64,000 nt of DNA from positions 1 to 64,000 of the forward strand of contig CAZWUJ010000016.1 of the NCBI GenBank assembly GCA_964636705.1. The letters run 5' to 3'. Shown here piece by piece: positions 44,252 through 52,301 of the stretch. The position numbers and the translations under genes are program-made. How positions within the stretch are numbered: the stretch's first letter is position 1; every line of letters begins with the position of its first letter. This stretch comes from VXRJ01 sp964636705. Lineage in GTDB: Bacteria; Acidobacteriota; Vicinamibacteria; Vicinamibacterales; UBA8438. The notes under the pieces were generated by a model. That model was not told the DNA's origin. It ran no database searches and was given only the letters and a program-made list of their open reading frames with translations.

Positions 44252-44376
44252 ACACGTATCCCGAAGTCAATCAGTGGGGCGCCTACACGGTAGGTAATCA
44301 GTACGGCCAGTTCTCGCCGTTCGGCTTCAACGGGGCGTACTACTACACCCGCGTCAGCTACGGCTGGGGCGGGTAG
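44230..44376 (+). pseudogene. exact 147-bp copy of the 3' end of the TonB receptor gene at 33907
   Basis: This segment encodes GAENLLNTYPEVNQWGAYTV then a stop, and is identical, as far as I can read base by base, to the reverse complement of 33907-34053, including the TAG. Identity ends directly after the stop codon in both copies and begins within the last barrel strands. No promoter or start belongs to it. It fuses to the broken MalT-like frame upstream. Confidence 0.9.
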
Positions 44377-44378
44377 TA

Positions 44379-44546
44379 CTGGTTCGGCCAACCGGCGCCG
44401 TCCGGCGAGAGGAGTACTTGCACCGGCAACTCGTTCTACCAGGTCGAGGGGCAGCCGGTCGGGAACATCGGTCTCAACGAGACCGCGCACCTGCCGCACG
44501 GGGTGCGCCACTGGCACGGGGCGACGCCGGACGAGGCGTTGACGCA
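44379..44546 (+). pseudogene. degenerate, internally deleted copy of the cupin gene
   Basis: The translation WFGQPAPSGERSTCTGNSF continues directly into YQVEGQPVGNIGLNETAHLP and HGVRHWHGATPDEALT, matching the intact cupin at 42578 except that 38 residues (114 bases) are missing in frame, including the HWHTH metal site. The start and the last 25 or so residues are also absent. The copy has several substitutions, so it is older than the exact TonB-tail copy. Confidence 0.85.
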
Positions 44547-44559
44547 AACCGCGCAGACT

Positions 44560-47067
44560 CTAGCCGGGCTCCCGGAGGGCGGCGAGCGGCTCGATCTTCG
44601 TGGCGCGCCACGCGGCCAGCAGGCTCGCCGCCGCGCATGCCGTCAACAACAGGGCGGTGAGGCCCACGATTAGTGCGGGCTCCATTGGAGTCACGCTGAA
44701 GAGGAGAGGACTGAGCAGCGGGTTCGAGGCGAATGCCACGCCGAGGCCGATGGCGGAGCCGAGCAGTGCGAGGCCGAGCGACTGGCCCCAGACCAACCTC
44801 AGCACCTCGGCGGTCCGCGCTCCCACGGCCCGCCGCACGGCGACCTCCCGGGTCCTTTGGTCGACGCCGTAAGCGACCGCGCCAAACAGCCCGACGGCCG
44901 CGAGCCCCGTGGCCAGAGCCGCGAGCAGCGTCGCCATCGTCATGTTGAACTGCCAGGGGCGCAGGACGTCATCGACCAGGCTGCGCAGCGGCGTGATGGA
45001 CTCGATCACGAAGTTGGGATCGGCCCGGCGCACCCCGGACCGGAGCGCAGGCGCGAGTTGCGCCGGATCGCCTTGTGTTCGAATCACGAGGTGGTTCAGG
45101 CTCATCGGCACCTGGGTGAACGGCACATAGAGATCGAATCGTCCGCGTTCCAGTTCGCGGTAACGGGCGTCCCCGACGACGCCGACGACGGTCTGCCACG
45201 CCGGAGAGTCGTCCGCCTCGGCTCGGGCGCCGATCGCGATCAGGCGGCGACCGAGCGGCTCACGGTTTGGCCACAGGTAGCGTGCCAGCGATTCGCTCAC
45301 GACGACCGCGGGCGGCGCGTCCACGGTGTCGCGGTCGGTGAACGTGCGGCCCGCCACCAGATCGATCCCCATCGCCCGGAAGTAACCCGGTGAGACAGAT
45401 TGCAGGGCGACGGGCGGTCGCTCCGGACGGTCGGGCCCGTCCAGCGGTTCGCCCTCCAGGATGACGCCGCCGTCCACGCCGACGACGCCATGCTGGAAGG
45501 GCAGCAGCAGGGCGCCGCCCGCCGCTTCCACGCCGCGCAGTTCCCGGACGCGGTTGAGTAGTTCGCGATAGGCGCTCCGCCGTTGCGCGTCCGCCTCGTA
45601 GGCGCCGGCGCGAGGCGTGAGGCTGACCGTGAGTACCTCGGTGGGCCGGTAGCCGAGGTCGACCCGCGCGAGGTTGAGATAGCTCGACGCGAGGAGCCCC
45701 GCGCCGACCGCCAGCACGAGCGCCATCGCTACCTGGAACACGACCAGCACGTTGCGTGCGGCGCTCCCCGCCCGGCTCTCCGTCACGCCACGCGCGCCGC
45801 CGTTCAGCCAGGCGGCGAGCGGCAGCCGGTTGGGTCCCGGAGACGTCGCGGCGGTCAGTGCGACACCCAGTACAAGCGCCAGCGCCCCGGCGAGCATCGC
45901 CGCTCGCCCGTTGATCGCGGCATCCCCCAGCCTGGGCAGGTCCGGCGGCCCGAGCGCTGCGAGCACCGGCAGGGTGGCCCATGCCAGCGCGAGTCCACCC
46001 GCCGCGGCGGCGCCCGTCACGAGCAGCGTCTCGATGAGATAGGCCCGGAACAGGCGTCCGCGGCCGATGCCGAGCGCGCACTGCACGGCCGCGTCCCGCC
46101 GGCGTGACTGCGACCGCACGATCAACAATCCGGTCACGTTGACGCCGGCAATCAGCAGCAGGAGCAGCGCGCCGACCTGGAGCACGAGCAGGGCCGCTTC
46201 GCCGTTGCCGAAGACGTAGTCCGTCAGGGGCGTGATGACCGCCCGTCGCGTTTCCCACCGCGAGGAGTGCGATTCCCACAGCCCCGGCACGATGACGTCC
46301 ATTTCGGCCTGCGCCTGCTCCCGGGTCCGTCCCGGAGCCAGGCGACCGATGACGTAGAGAACGCCGAGGCCGCGCTGCGCGCCGGCATCCATGTCGTTCT
46401 CGCGGAAGATGTCGGCCAGCTCCCGTCCGACCGGCGTCCATATCTCGGCTCCGGGCGGGAAGTTGAAGTCGGGCGGCATGACGCCGACCACCGTGAACGG
46501 CTCTCGCCGCGCACCGACGGGTACTGTCGCACCGACGATGCCGGGGTCCTGGTCGAAGTACCGCTGCCACGCGGTGTGGCTCAGCACCATCGTGCGGGGC
46601 GCCTCCGGCTCGTCTTCCACCGCCACGAACGTCCGGCCATGGAGCGCTTGCGCTCCAAGCGTGTCGAAGAACGAAGCGGAAACGGCGCTGATGGTGAGCC
46701 GGACCGGTGGATCTTCCTGAACCTCGACGTCGCCCCAGGTCGTGGATCCCATCGCCGCCATGTCCGTGAACGATCCCGCCTCCGCCCGCCAGTCCTCGAA
46801 ATTGGGAAGCGATACCTCGATGTGCGGGTTGTTCGCGCCGTCGTCCTTCTCCCACATAACGACCAGCTCGTCCTGATCCGCAAACGGCAGCGGCTGGAGG
46901 AGGACCGCGTCGACCACCGCAAACAGGCCGATGGTCAACCCGAGGCCGAGGGCCAGCGTCAACGTCGCGACAGTGGCGAAACCAGGTTGCCTCCGCAGTG
47001 TCCGGAGCCCGATGCGAACCTCCCGCAAGACGCCCTGCAGCCACGGGGGAATCCAGACATCACGCAC
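44560..47067 (-). CDS. ADOP-type (MacB/FtsX-like) ABC transporter permease
   Basis: The protein is about 835 aa from a GTG at 47067 (a TTG at 47073 is possible; the longer open frame is non-coding). The start VRDVWIPPWLQGVLREVRIGLRTLRRQPGFATVATLTLALGLGLTIGLFAVVDAVLLQPLPF is the hallmark of acidobacterial duplicated orphan permeases. A MacB-like periplasmic domain (FEDWRAEAGSFTDMA to GLWES) and an FtsX unit (LLLLIAGVNVTGLLIVRSQSRRRDAAVQCALGIGRGRL) follow, then a second copy ending GVDQRTREVAVRRAVGARTAEVLRLV and LLAAWRATKIEPLAALREPG. No ATPase gene is adjacent, as is usual for this group. The substrate is unknown; export or envelope stress is likely. Confidence 0.9.
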   Translation of the reverse strand: MRDVWIPPWLQGVLREVRIGLRTLRRQPGFATVATLTLALGLGLTIGLFAVVDAVLLQPLPFADQDELVVMWEKDDGANNPHIEVSLPNFEDWRAEAGSFTDMAAMGSTTWGDVEVQEDPPVRLTISAVSASFFDTLGAQALHGRTFVAVEDEPEAPRTMVLSHTAWQRYFDQDPGIVGATVPVGARREPFTVVGVMPPDFNFPPGAEIWTPVGRELADIFRENDMDAGAQRGLGVLYVIGRLAPGRTREQAQAEMDVIVPGLWESHSSRWETRRAVITPLTDYVFGNGEAALLVLQVGALLLLLIAGVNVTGLLIVRSQSRRRDAAVQCALGIGRGRLFRAYLIETLLVTGAAAAGGLALAWATLPVLAALGPPDLPRLGDAAINGRAAMLAGALALVLGVALTAATSPGPNRLPLAAWLNGGARGVTESRAGSAARNVLVVFQVAMALVLAVGAGLLASSYLNLARVDLGYRPTEVLTVSLTPRAGAYEADAQRRSAYRELLNRVRELRGVEAAGGALLLPFQHGVVGVDGGVILEGEPLDGPDRPERPPVALQSVSPGYFRAMGIDLVAGRTFTDRDTVDAPPAVVVSESLARYLWPNREPLGRRLIAIGARAEADDSPAWQTVVGVVGDARYRELERGRFDLYVPFTQVPMSLNHLVIRTQGDPAQLAPALRSGVRRADPNFVIESITPLRSLVDDVLRPWQFNMTMATLLAALATGLAAVGLFGAVAYGVDQRTREVAVRRAVGARTAEVLRLVWGQSLGLALLGSAIGLGVAFASNPLLSPLLFSVTPMEPALIVGLTALLLTACAAASLLAAWRATKIEPLAALREPG

Positions 47068-47132
47068 GGTCAAGACACCATTGTCTCCGTTCCGGCGGTG
47101 CTCCACGGCGCAGGCTGCTAGGATCCGCCCGC

Positions 47133-48356
47133 ATGAACATCGAGCCGTTCGCCCTCGAGCGCTTCCAGTCCGTCTACGAGCATCAGGTCGACATCCAACT
47201 GTCGGAGAGTGGCGTCGAGCCCTTGCGGCTCGAGGACCTGCTGCCGGCGGACGAGCGCGACCGCTTGCTCCAGGAACCGCTCGGCTACACGCAGACGAAC
47301 GGCACGGCGGAACTGCGTGAACTCGTCGCGGCGGACTACGCCGGCGCGTCAACTGACAACGTCCTGATCACGACGGGCTGTGCCGAGGCGAACTTCCTGA
47401 CCTGCTGGAAGCTGGTGGAGCCCGGCGATGAAGTCGTCGTCCTGCATCCGAACTACCTGCAGACGCACCTGCTCGCCCATGCGCACGGGGCGCGCGTGCG
47501 TCCGTGGCGGTTGCGTCCCACCGGCGGCGCCGCAGCCCGCTGGGCGCCCGCGCTCGACGAGCTCCACGATCTCGTCAGCGACCGCACACGGCTGATCGTC
47601 CTCTGCAATCCGAACAACCCGACCGGGGCGCGCCTTACTGGCGCGGAGATCGACGCAGTGTGCACGGTGGCGGCGCGGCACGGCGCGTGGGTGCTCTCCG
47701 ACGAGGTCTACCGCGGCGCCGAGCGGGATGGCATTCTGACCGCATCCGCCTGGGGCCGCTACGATCGGCTTGTCGTCACCTCCGGGCTATCGAAGGTCTA
47801 CGGGCTGCCGGGCCTGCGGATCGGCTGGGTCGTCGCTCCGTCAGCCTTCTGCGATGCACTCTGGGCCCGGCGTGACTTCACGACGATCGCGCCGGCCGCG
47901 CTGAGCGACCGCCTTGCCCGACTTGCACTGGCGCCCGACATGAGTGCCCGGCTCCGCGCCCGGGCGCAGCAGCGCGTTGCGCGCCACTATGCCCTGGTTC
48001 GCGACTGGATTGCCGGAACCGGCACAGGGCTGGCGCACGTTCCTCCCGAGGCGGGCGCCATCGTCTTCGTTGGGTACCCCCACGCCATCGGGTCTGTGGA
48101 AGTGGTGACGAGGCTGCGCGAGACGGCCAGCGTGCTCGTCGCCCCCGGCGCCTATTTCGGAATGGACGGTTACCTGCGGATTGGGTTCGGCGAGGGGGAG
48201 GCGCCCCTCCGCACCGGCCTCGACCGGCTGGAGCGCTTCCTGACCAGCCTCCCGCGGCTGACGAGCGTCGTGCCCAAACCCGACGTGCCGATCACCCTCG
48301 AGCAGATGGATGAGGCCACCTCCCGGGCGGCCAGTCGCGGGCTCCTGGGCCGATGA
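47133..48356 (+). CDS. PLP-dependent aminotransferase, class I/II
   Basis: The protein is 407 aa from the ATG at 47133. The PLP-binding lysine is Lys221 in VVTSGLSKVYGLPGLRIGWVV; LCNPNNPTGARL and VLSDEVYRGAE contain the pyridine-ring and phosphate contacts. Near the N-terminus GYTQTNGTAELRELVAADYAG and TTGCAEANFL are typical of the fold-type I family. The C-terminus includes LRIGFGEGEAPLRTGLDRL with the substrate-carboxylate Arg. The exact donor (aspartate, alanine or other) cannot be set by eye. It is divergent from the ADOP permease; the 65-base gap between starts must contain both promoters. Confidence 0.9.
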   Translation: MNIEPFALERFQSVYEHQVDIQLSESGVEPLRLEDLLPADERDRLLQEPLGYTQTNGTAELRELVAADYAGASTDNVLITTGCAEANFLTCWKLVEPGDEVVVLHPNYLQTHLLAHAHGARVRPWRLRPTGGAAARWAPALDELHDLVSDRTRLIVLCNPNNPTGARLTGAEIDAVCTVAARHGAWVLSDEVYRGAERDGILTASAWGRYDRLVVTSGLSKVYGLPGLRIGWVVAPSAFCDALWARRDFTTIAPAALSDRLARLALAPDMSARLRARAQQRVARHYALVRDWIAGTGTGLAHVPPEAGAIVFVGYPHAIGSVEVVTRLRETASVLVAPGAYFGMDGYLRIGFGEGEAPLRTGLDRLERFLTSLPRLTSVVPKPDVPITLEQMDEATSRAASRGLLGR

Positions 48357-48384
48357 TTGGCCTGAACGCCAACACTCTCGCGCG

Positions 48385-48741
48385 CTACACGCTCAGGAGA
48401 CCCAGACTGATGCGCAATGCTCGTTCCACATCGCCGAGGGTCTTGGGTTTCAGCCCGCCGAGAGGCTTGACGAGCCGCCGCTTGTCCACGGAGCGAAGTT
48501 GGTTCAGTAGGACAACCGATTCCCTGGTCAGGCCTCCTTCCGGTGGAGCAAGGTGGACTTCCGTCGGATACCGGCGCCCTTCCTCAGATCGCGAAGTGAT
48601 GGCGGCCACGATAGTGATGGGGCTGGCCCGATTCGCGATGTCGTTCTGAAGTACCAGCGCCGGACGAGTCTTCCTGATCTCGGCGCCTTGCGTGGGGTCA
48701 AAGCTCACGAGCCAGACCTCGCCTCGCTTCGGGAAGTTCAC
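48385..48741 (-). CDS. MazF/PemK-type endoribonuclease toxin
   Basis: The protein is 118 aa from a GTG at 48741 overlapping the antitoxin stop (GTGA). It begins NFPKRGEVWLVSFDPTQGAEIRKTRPALVLQND, the classic MazF/PemK start, and includes TIVAAITSR, TEVHLAP and ESVVLLNQLRSVDKRRLVKPLG with the conserved Arg/Thr-Ser-rich core. These toxins cleave mRNA at short sequences. It follows the RHH-like antitoxin gene with coupling and is convergent with the aminotransferase. Confidence 0.9.
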   Translation of the reverse strand: MNFPKRGEVWLVSFDPTQGAEIRKTRPALVLQNDIANRASPITIVAAITSRSEEGRRYPTEVHLAPPEGGLTRESVVLLNQLRSVDKRRLVKPLGGLKPKTLGDVERALRISLGLLSV

Positions 48742-48977
48742 CGAAGGTCGGCGTCCTCGGCGTCGAGAGCGAACCACTCTTCAGCCAGCGCGAGGTCGCG
48801 TTCGCGTCTCGCTTCGGCGCCCTCGCGCAGGAGCTCTCGCAGTCTCTCGCGACTCCTTTGCTCGATGTAGCGCCTCACCGCAAGATCGATGAGCCGGCTG
48901 CGCTGGCCCTTGGGGACCGCATGATCAATCAGCCGAACTGTCTGTTCCGGCAGAACGACGTTGATACGGACATTCAC
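48738..48977 (-). CDS. ribbon-helix-helix-like antitoxin paired with MazF
   Basis: The protein is 79 aa from a GTG at 48977, with GGAGG 6 bases upstream. NVRINVVLPEQTVRLIDHAVPKGQRSRLIDLAVRRYI has the beta strand and two helices of an RHH DNA-binding dimer; the acidic, coiled tail (ERLRELLREGAEARRERDLALAEEWFALDAED) would wrap the toxin. Partner position and overlap support the role. Autoregulation through the palindrome at 49002-49022 is likely. Confidence 0.85.
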   Translation of the reverse strand: MNVRINVVLPEQTVRLIDHAVPKGQRSRLIDLAVRRYIEQRSRERLRELLREGAEARRERDLALAEEWFALDAEDADLR

Positions 48978-49001
48978 TGGGTGCCTCCGACTTACGCCCG
49001 A

Positions 49002-49022
49002 ATACACACCTATGTTGTGTAT
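49002..49022. promoter_or_regulatory. candidate operator of the MazF-type toxin-antitoxin pair
   Basis: ATACACA and TGTGTAT form perfect 7-bp arms around a 7-base centre, 24 bases upstream of the antitoxin GTG. A -10-like TATACA overlaps one arm on the minus strand. RHH antitoxins typically bind such palindromes in their own promoters. Confidence 0.6.
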
Positions 49023-49065
49023 AAGGCAGTCTAGATGCCCGAGATCACACGGTCAAATGCGGAGC

Positions 49066-49893
49066 TCAGAACCTATAGCGCAGCGACAACCGGAGGCCAT
49101 GGCTCGCCTGGGTTGCCTGGGTGGGCGCCAGGTCGAGCGGCAGCGGCGCCCGGCTCCCGTCCCGCCACACCACCCGGCCTGCCCCCTGGCCGGTGCGCAC
49201 GGCGCCAGGATCCGAGTAGCGCCAGGCTACATCCAGTGTGAGGTCCTCACCCAGGGCCGTCGCGACTCCCGCCGTCACCATCCAGGCAATGTCGACGTGG
49301 TCGGCGCCCGGGACGATGGTCGTCGTCCTTGGAAAGGTCATGTGCGTCTCGCCGACTCGGTTTCGGGCCGCGCCGATGCCGGCTCCCACGAACGGACCCA
49401 AGGGCCCGATCCGTGACAGGCCCAGTTCGGGAAGATCCAGATAGGCGGCCATCAGGCCAGCCAGTGAGGAGACCTCCGCGGTCACTGATTGTTCTCGCTC
49501 GGGCGCCAGGAAGTTGGCATTCCCCTCGAAGCTGAGCTGCGGACGGTACTCGACGAAGCCTTCTATCCGAAGAGCGGGCGTGGCAGCATAGCCCAGACCG
49601 ACTTCCACTGCGGGGACGGTCCCGAACGTACCGGCCGACTGGAGGCGGGCGCCGTCCGGACCCGTGCCGCAACCGTAGAGGGCGGTTGGCGAGGTGGTGG
49701 CGCAGTCGATATCCAGAAACCGAATGTTGCCAACTTGGTCGATCCCTGCTCCGGCGCGCAGGTAGACGTTGTCGTCCGCCTCCACGACGGACACCGTTAG
49801 TCCGACAGCGCCGATCATGGCTGCGGCCACCGGCGCCGCCACGGCGAGCAGGAAGCGCGCCGTGGCGGACCGGTTACCGTTGGAACCGGGCAT
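49066..49893 (-). CDS. outer-membrane beta-barrel protein (OmpA/opacity-like porin fold)
   Basis: The protein is 275 aa. An export segment (FLLAVAAPVAAAMIGAVGLTVSVVEA) is followed by alternating beta-strands: NVYLRAGAGIDQVGNI, PAVEVGLGYAATPALRIEGFVEYRP, LAGLMAAYLDLP, PFVGAGIGAARNRVG, IAWMVTAGVATALGEDLTLDVAWRYSD and the terminal LRLSLRYRF with C-terminal Phe, the usual signal for outer-membrane assembly. About eight strands suggest a small barrel. The start codon lies in the second copy of the 33-bp CATCG element. The function is probably adhesion, porin or unknown. Confidence 0.8.
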   Translation of the reverse strand: MPGSNGNRSATARFLLAVAAPVAAAMIGAVGLTVSVVEADDNVYLRAGAGIDQVGNIRFLDIDCATTSPTALYGCGTGPDGARLQSAGTFGTVPAVEVGLGYAATPALRIEGFVEYRPQLSFEGNANFLAPEREQSVTAEVSSLAGLMAAYLDLPELGLSRIGPLGPFVGAGIGAARNRVGETHMTFPRTTTIVPGADHVDIAWMVTAGVATALGEDLTLDVAWRYSDPGAVRTGQGAGRVVWRDGSRAPLPLDLAPTQATQASHGLRLSLRYRF

Positions 49894-49923
49894 CGGAGCT
49901 GCCGGCGACGATGGCCGCGCTAG
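49891..49923. repeat. copy 2 of the 33-bp CATCG...CTAG element
   Basis: It differs from 7516-7548 at four positions. Here it spans the gap between the PQQ dehydrogenase stop and the outer-membrane protein gene, supplying both the TAG (CTA at 49920-49922) and the ATG (CAT at 49891-49893). Confidence 0.5.
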
Positions 49924-52007
49924 TGAGCGCCCCCTGCTGCCGGCGCCGCGGCTGGCAGTCCGAACGCGGCCAGCCCGTCCTGAAGCTGGACCAGGATGAC
50001 CTGGTGCCCGTCGTGCTCCCAGCTCGACATGCCGTAACGGGGCAGCCCCGGCAGCTCTATCGCACCTACCCGCTCTCCGGTCTCCTTGTCGATCGCGAAG
50101 AGCGATGGTGTGTTGTCGGCGGTCAGGCCGGTCGCGAACAGCAGGTTCGGCGAGGCCACCAGCGTCGCCTGCCCTGGGCGTCCGCGGTTGTACATCGACT
50201 CGTCCACCTCAACCCCTTGCATCAGGGGATGGTTGCGGATGAGATCCTGCTGCTCCAGCGTGGCGTCGCCGTGGGGGGTGATCCACTTGATCTCGCCTCG
50301 GTTCAGGTCGTAGGCGACGATTCTCCCCTCCGGACCCTTCCAGATGGGCAGCCCGTCGATGGTCTGGTCGATCCGCCGCGGCCGGGCGTCGGGGCCGGCC
50401 GCGTTGGACCACTCGGAGTAGGTCCGTCCGGTCTGCGCGGGGCTGTCCAGGGGAGACTCGTTGGCCGGCATGACGGAGAGACGCCCGCACCGGTTCGTGG
50501 ACGGGACGAACATGACGCCGTTCAGGGGGTCCGCGGCCACGTTGCCGAAAATATTCGCGCCGCCGCCGCCGCTCGGGCAGTGCCAGGCGGGGCCGGCGGG
50601 GTCGCCCATGACCGTGGGCGGGTCGAAGAGCGGGGCGAACAGGTCGTTCTCGCGAGCGACCTGCAGGGCCTGCTCGTAGATCTCCGGCGTGTAGTCGATC
50701 AGCATGCTCTCGTCACGGCCCTGCAGATCGAACGGCGGAGGTTTGGTCGGGAACGGTTGGGTCGGCGACAGCTTCTCGCCGGGCACGGTCGACGCAGGCA
50801 CCTGGCGTTCCTCGATCGGCCAGATCGGCTCGCCCGTCTCCCGGTCGAGGGCATACAGGAACGCCTGCTTCGTCGCCTGGAACAATCCCTTGACGGGACG
50901 GCCGTCGACCTCGACGTCGAGGAGCATCGGCGGCTGCGGCGTGTCGTAGTTCCAGATGTCGTGGTGAACGAACTGGTAATGCCACCGCCGCTCGCCCGTC
51001 TCGGTGTCGAGCGCGATGACGCTCGTGCTGAAGAGGTTGTCTCCGGGGTGGTGTCCGCCGTAGTAGTCGATGGTGACGCCGTTCGTCACGACGTAGACCA
51101 GCCCGAGCTCGGGGTCGCCCGTCATCGGAGCCCACGACGAGACATCGCCCGTCCACTCCCACGCGTCGTTCTCCCAGGTCTCGTGCCCGACCTCGCCGGG
51201 CCGCGGGATCACGTGGAACTTCCACTTGAAGTCGCCCGTCACCGCGTCGTAAGCCAGAATGTCGCCCGGCACGTTCTCGACCCGGGTCTGGTTGTAGCCC
51301 TGTTCCGCCGAGTTGCCGACGACAACCGTGTCGTTGACCACGATCGGCGGCGACGATGAGGTGATGTAGCCGATCTCCAGGGGGATGCCCATGTAGGGGT
51401 CATAGGTCCCGTCCCAGCTCTCCCACGGCCCCCAGCCCCGGATCAGGTCCACTACCATGTCGACCCCGCCGGTCTGGGAGAAGCCCGGGACATCGATCGG
51501 CTGGCCCCAGTCCTCGAGCGGCTGCCCGGTGTCGGCGTCGAGCGCCCAGAGGAAGAAGCCGGGCGAGGAGATGAAGACTACGCCGCCGTGGCCCGGCACT
51601 TCGGCGTACGCCACGCCCTTCCCGTAGCCCTTTCGCATCGAGTACTCGTAGCGATGGGTATTGGGCTCGGTGAAGCTCCAGAGCAGCTCGCCGGTCTTCG
51701 GATCGAGCGCGATGACGTGCCGGCGCTCCCCGGTCACCGTGATCAGCTTGTCGCCGACGTAGGAGGGCGTCGCCCTCGACGTGCTCGGACCGAAGCTCGC
51801 CGCGTTGAACTGCCACAGCATCGTCACGTCTTCGAAGTTGTCCCGTGTGATCTCGTCGGCCGGCGTGTAGCGCGTATGCCACGCGTCGCCGCCGAGGAAG
51901 GTCCATCGACCGTTCTCGACGCCGGGTCCCTGCGCCAGACCGACAGGCAGGGCCGTCAGGAGCGCGCCGAGCGTCAGGACAAGCACGGCGGCCTTTCTCT
52001 TCGTCAT
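49920..52007 (-). CDS. secreted PQQ-dependent alcohol/sugar dehydrogenase-like quinoprotein
   Basis: The protein is 695 aa from the ATG at 52007 with GGGAG upstream. The signal peptide is TKRKAAVLVLTLGALLTALPVGLAQ. Propeller motifs: WTFLGGDAWHTRYTPADEI, VIALDPKTGELLWSFTEP, ALDADTGQPLEDWG, AYDAVTGDFKWKFHVIPRPGEVGHETW, ALDTETGERRWHYQFVHHDIWNYD, ALDRETGEPIWPIEE and AIDKETGERVGAIELPG. HHDIWNYDTPQPP is a strong quinoprotein dehydrogenase signature. No adjacent Cys-Cys pair as in methanol dehydrogenase MxaF is seen. It acts in the periplasm and needs a cytochrome acceptor. The substrate is not evident. It is followed by the outer-membrane protein gene. Confidence 0.88.
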   Translation of the reverse strand: MTKRKAAVLVLTLGALLTALPVGLAQGPGVENGRWTFLGGDAWHTRYTPADEITRDNFEDVTMLWQFNAASFGPSTSRATPSYVGDKLITVTGERRHVIALDPKTGELLWSFTEPNTHRYEYSMRKGYGKGVAYAEVPGHGGVVFISSPGFFLWALDADTGQPLEDWGQPIDVPGFSQTGGVDMVVDLIRGWGPWESWDGTYDPYMGIPLEIGYITSSSPPIVVNDTVVVGNSAEQGYNQTRVENVPGDILAYDAVTGDFKWKFHVIPRPGEVGHETWENDAWEWTGDVSSWAPMTGDPELGLVYVVTNGVTIDYYGGHHPGDNLFSTSVIALDTETGERRWHYQFVHHDIWNYDTPQPPMLLDVEVDGRPVKGLFQATKQAFLYALDRETGEPIWPIEERQVPASTVPGEKLSPTQPFPTKPPPFDLQGRDESMLIDYTPEIYEQALQVARENDLFAPLFDPPTVMGDPAGPAWHCPSGGGGANIFGNVAADPLNGVMFVPSTNRCGRLSVMPANESPLDSPAQTGRTYSEWSNAAGPDARPRRIDQTIDGLPIWKGPEGRIVAYDLNRGEIKWITPHGDATLEQQDLIRNHPLMQGVEVDESMYNRGRPGQATLVASPNLLFATGLTADNTPSLFAIDKETGERVGAIELPGLPRYGMSSWEHDGHQVILVQLQDGLAAFGLPAAAPAAGGAH

Positions 52008-52084
52008 GTTGGTTTCTCCCGTTCTTCGCGCGCAATTCCGCGCGCGGCCAATAGTACCAGTACGCTGTTCTCGGTGCGGGCACG

Positions 52085-52300
52085 ATGGCAGCACAGCCAG
52101 CAGGTCGCGGGCAACGGTTGCTGGAGACCTGCAAACGCGTTTTCGTCCACGTCGTGGCGGTGGTTCTCGGGTTGCTCCTGATGATCGTCGGCCTCGGACT
52201 GGGCGTGACCATGGTCATGCTGCCCGTGGGTCTTGTCGTCGGGCTGTTCGGAGTCGTGGTCTTCGTATGGGGTCTGTTGGGTCACCTCGAGGAGCCGTGA
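52085..52300 (+). CDS. small two-helix membrane protein, 71 aa
   Basis: The product begins MAAQPAGRGQRLLETCKRVF and then is almost entirely hydrophobic: VHVVAVVLGLLLMIVGLGLGVTMVMLPVGLVVGLFGVVVFVWGLLG, ending HLEEP. Two transmembrane helices joined by a turn around LPVG are likely. It starts 77 bases from the divergent PQQ dehydrogenase start, and its stop is one base before the ATG of the next gene, so those two are coupled. I do not recognise a function. Confidence 0.65.
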   Translation: MAAQPAGRGQRLLETCKRVFVHVVAVVLGLLLMIVGLGLGVTMVMLPVGLVVGLFGVVVFVWGLLGHLEEP

Positions 52301-52301
52301 G

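Noticed and set aside
49920..52007. The PQQ dehydrogenase as MxaF/XoxF methanol dehydrogenase
   Set aside because: The adjacent Cys-Cys pair of that family is not seen and the gene is not in the mxa-like operon; only a general quinoprotein call is justified.
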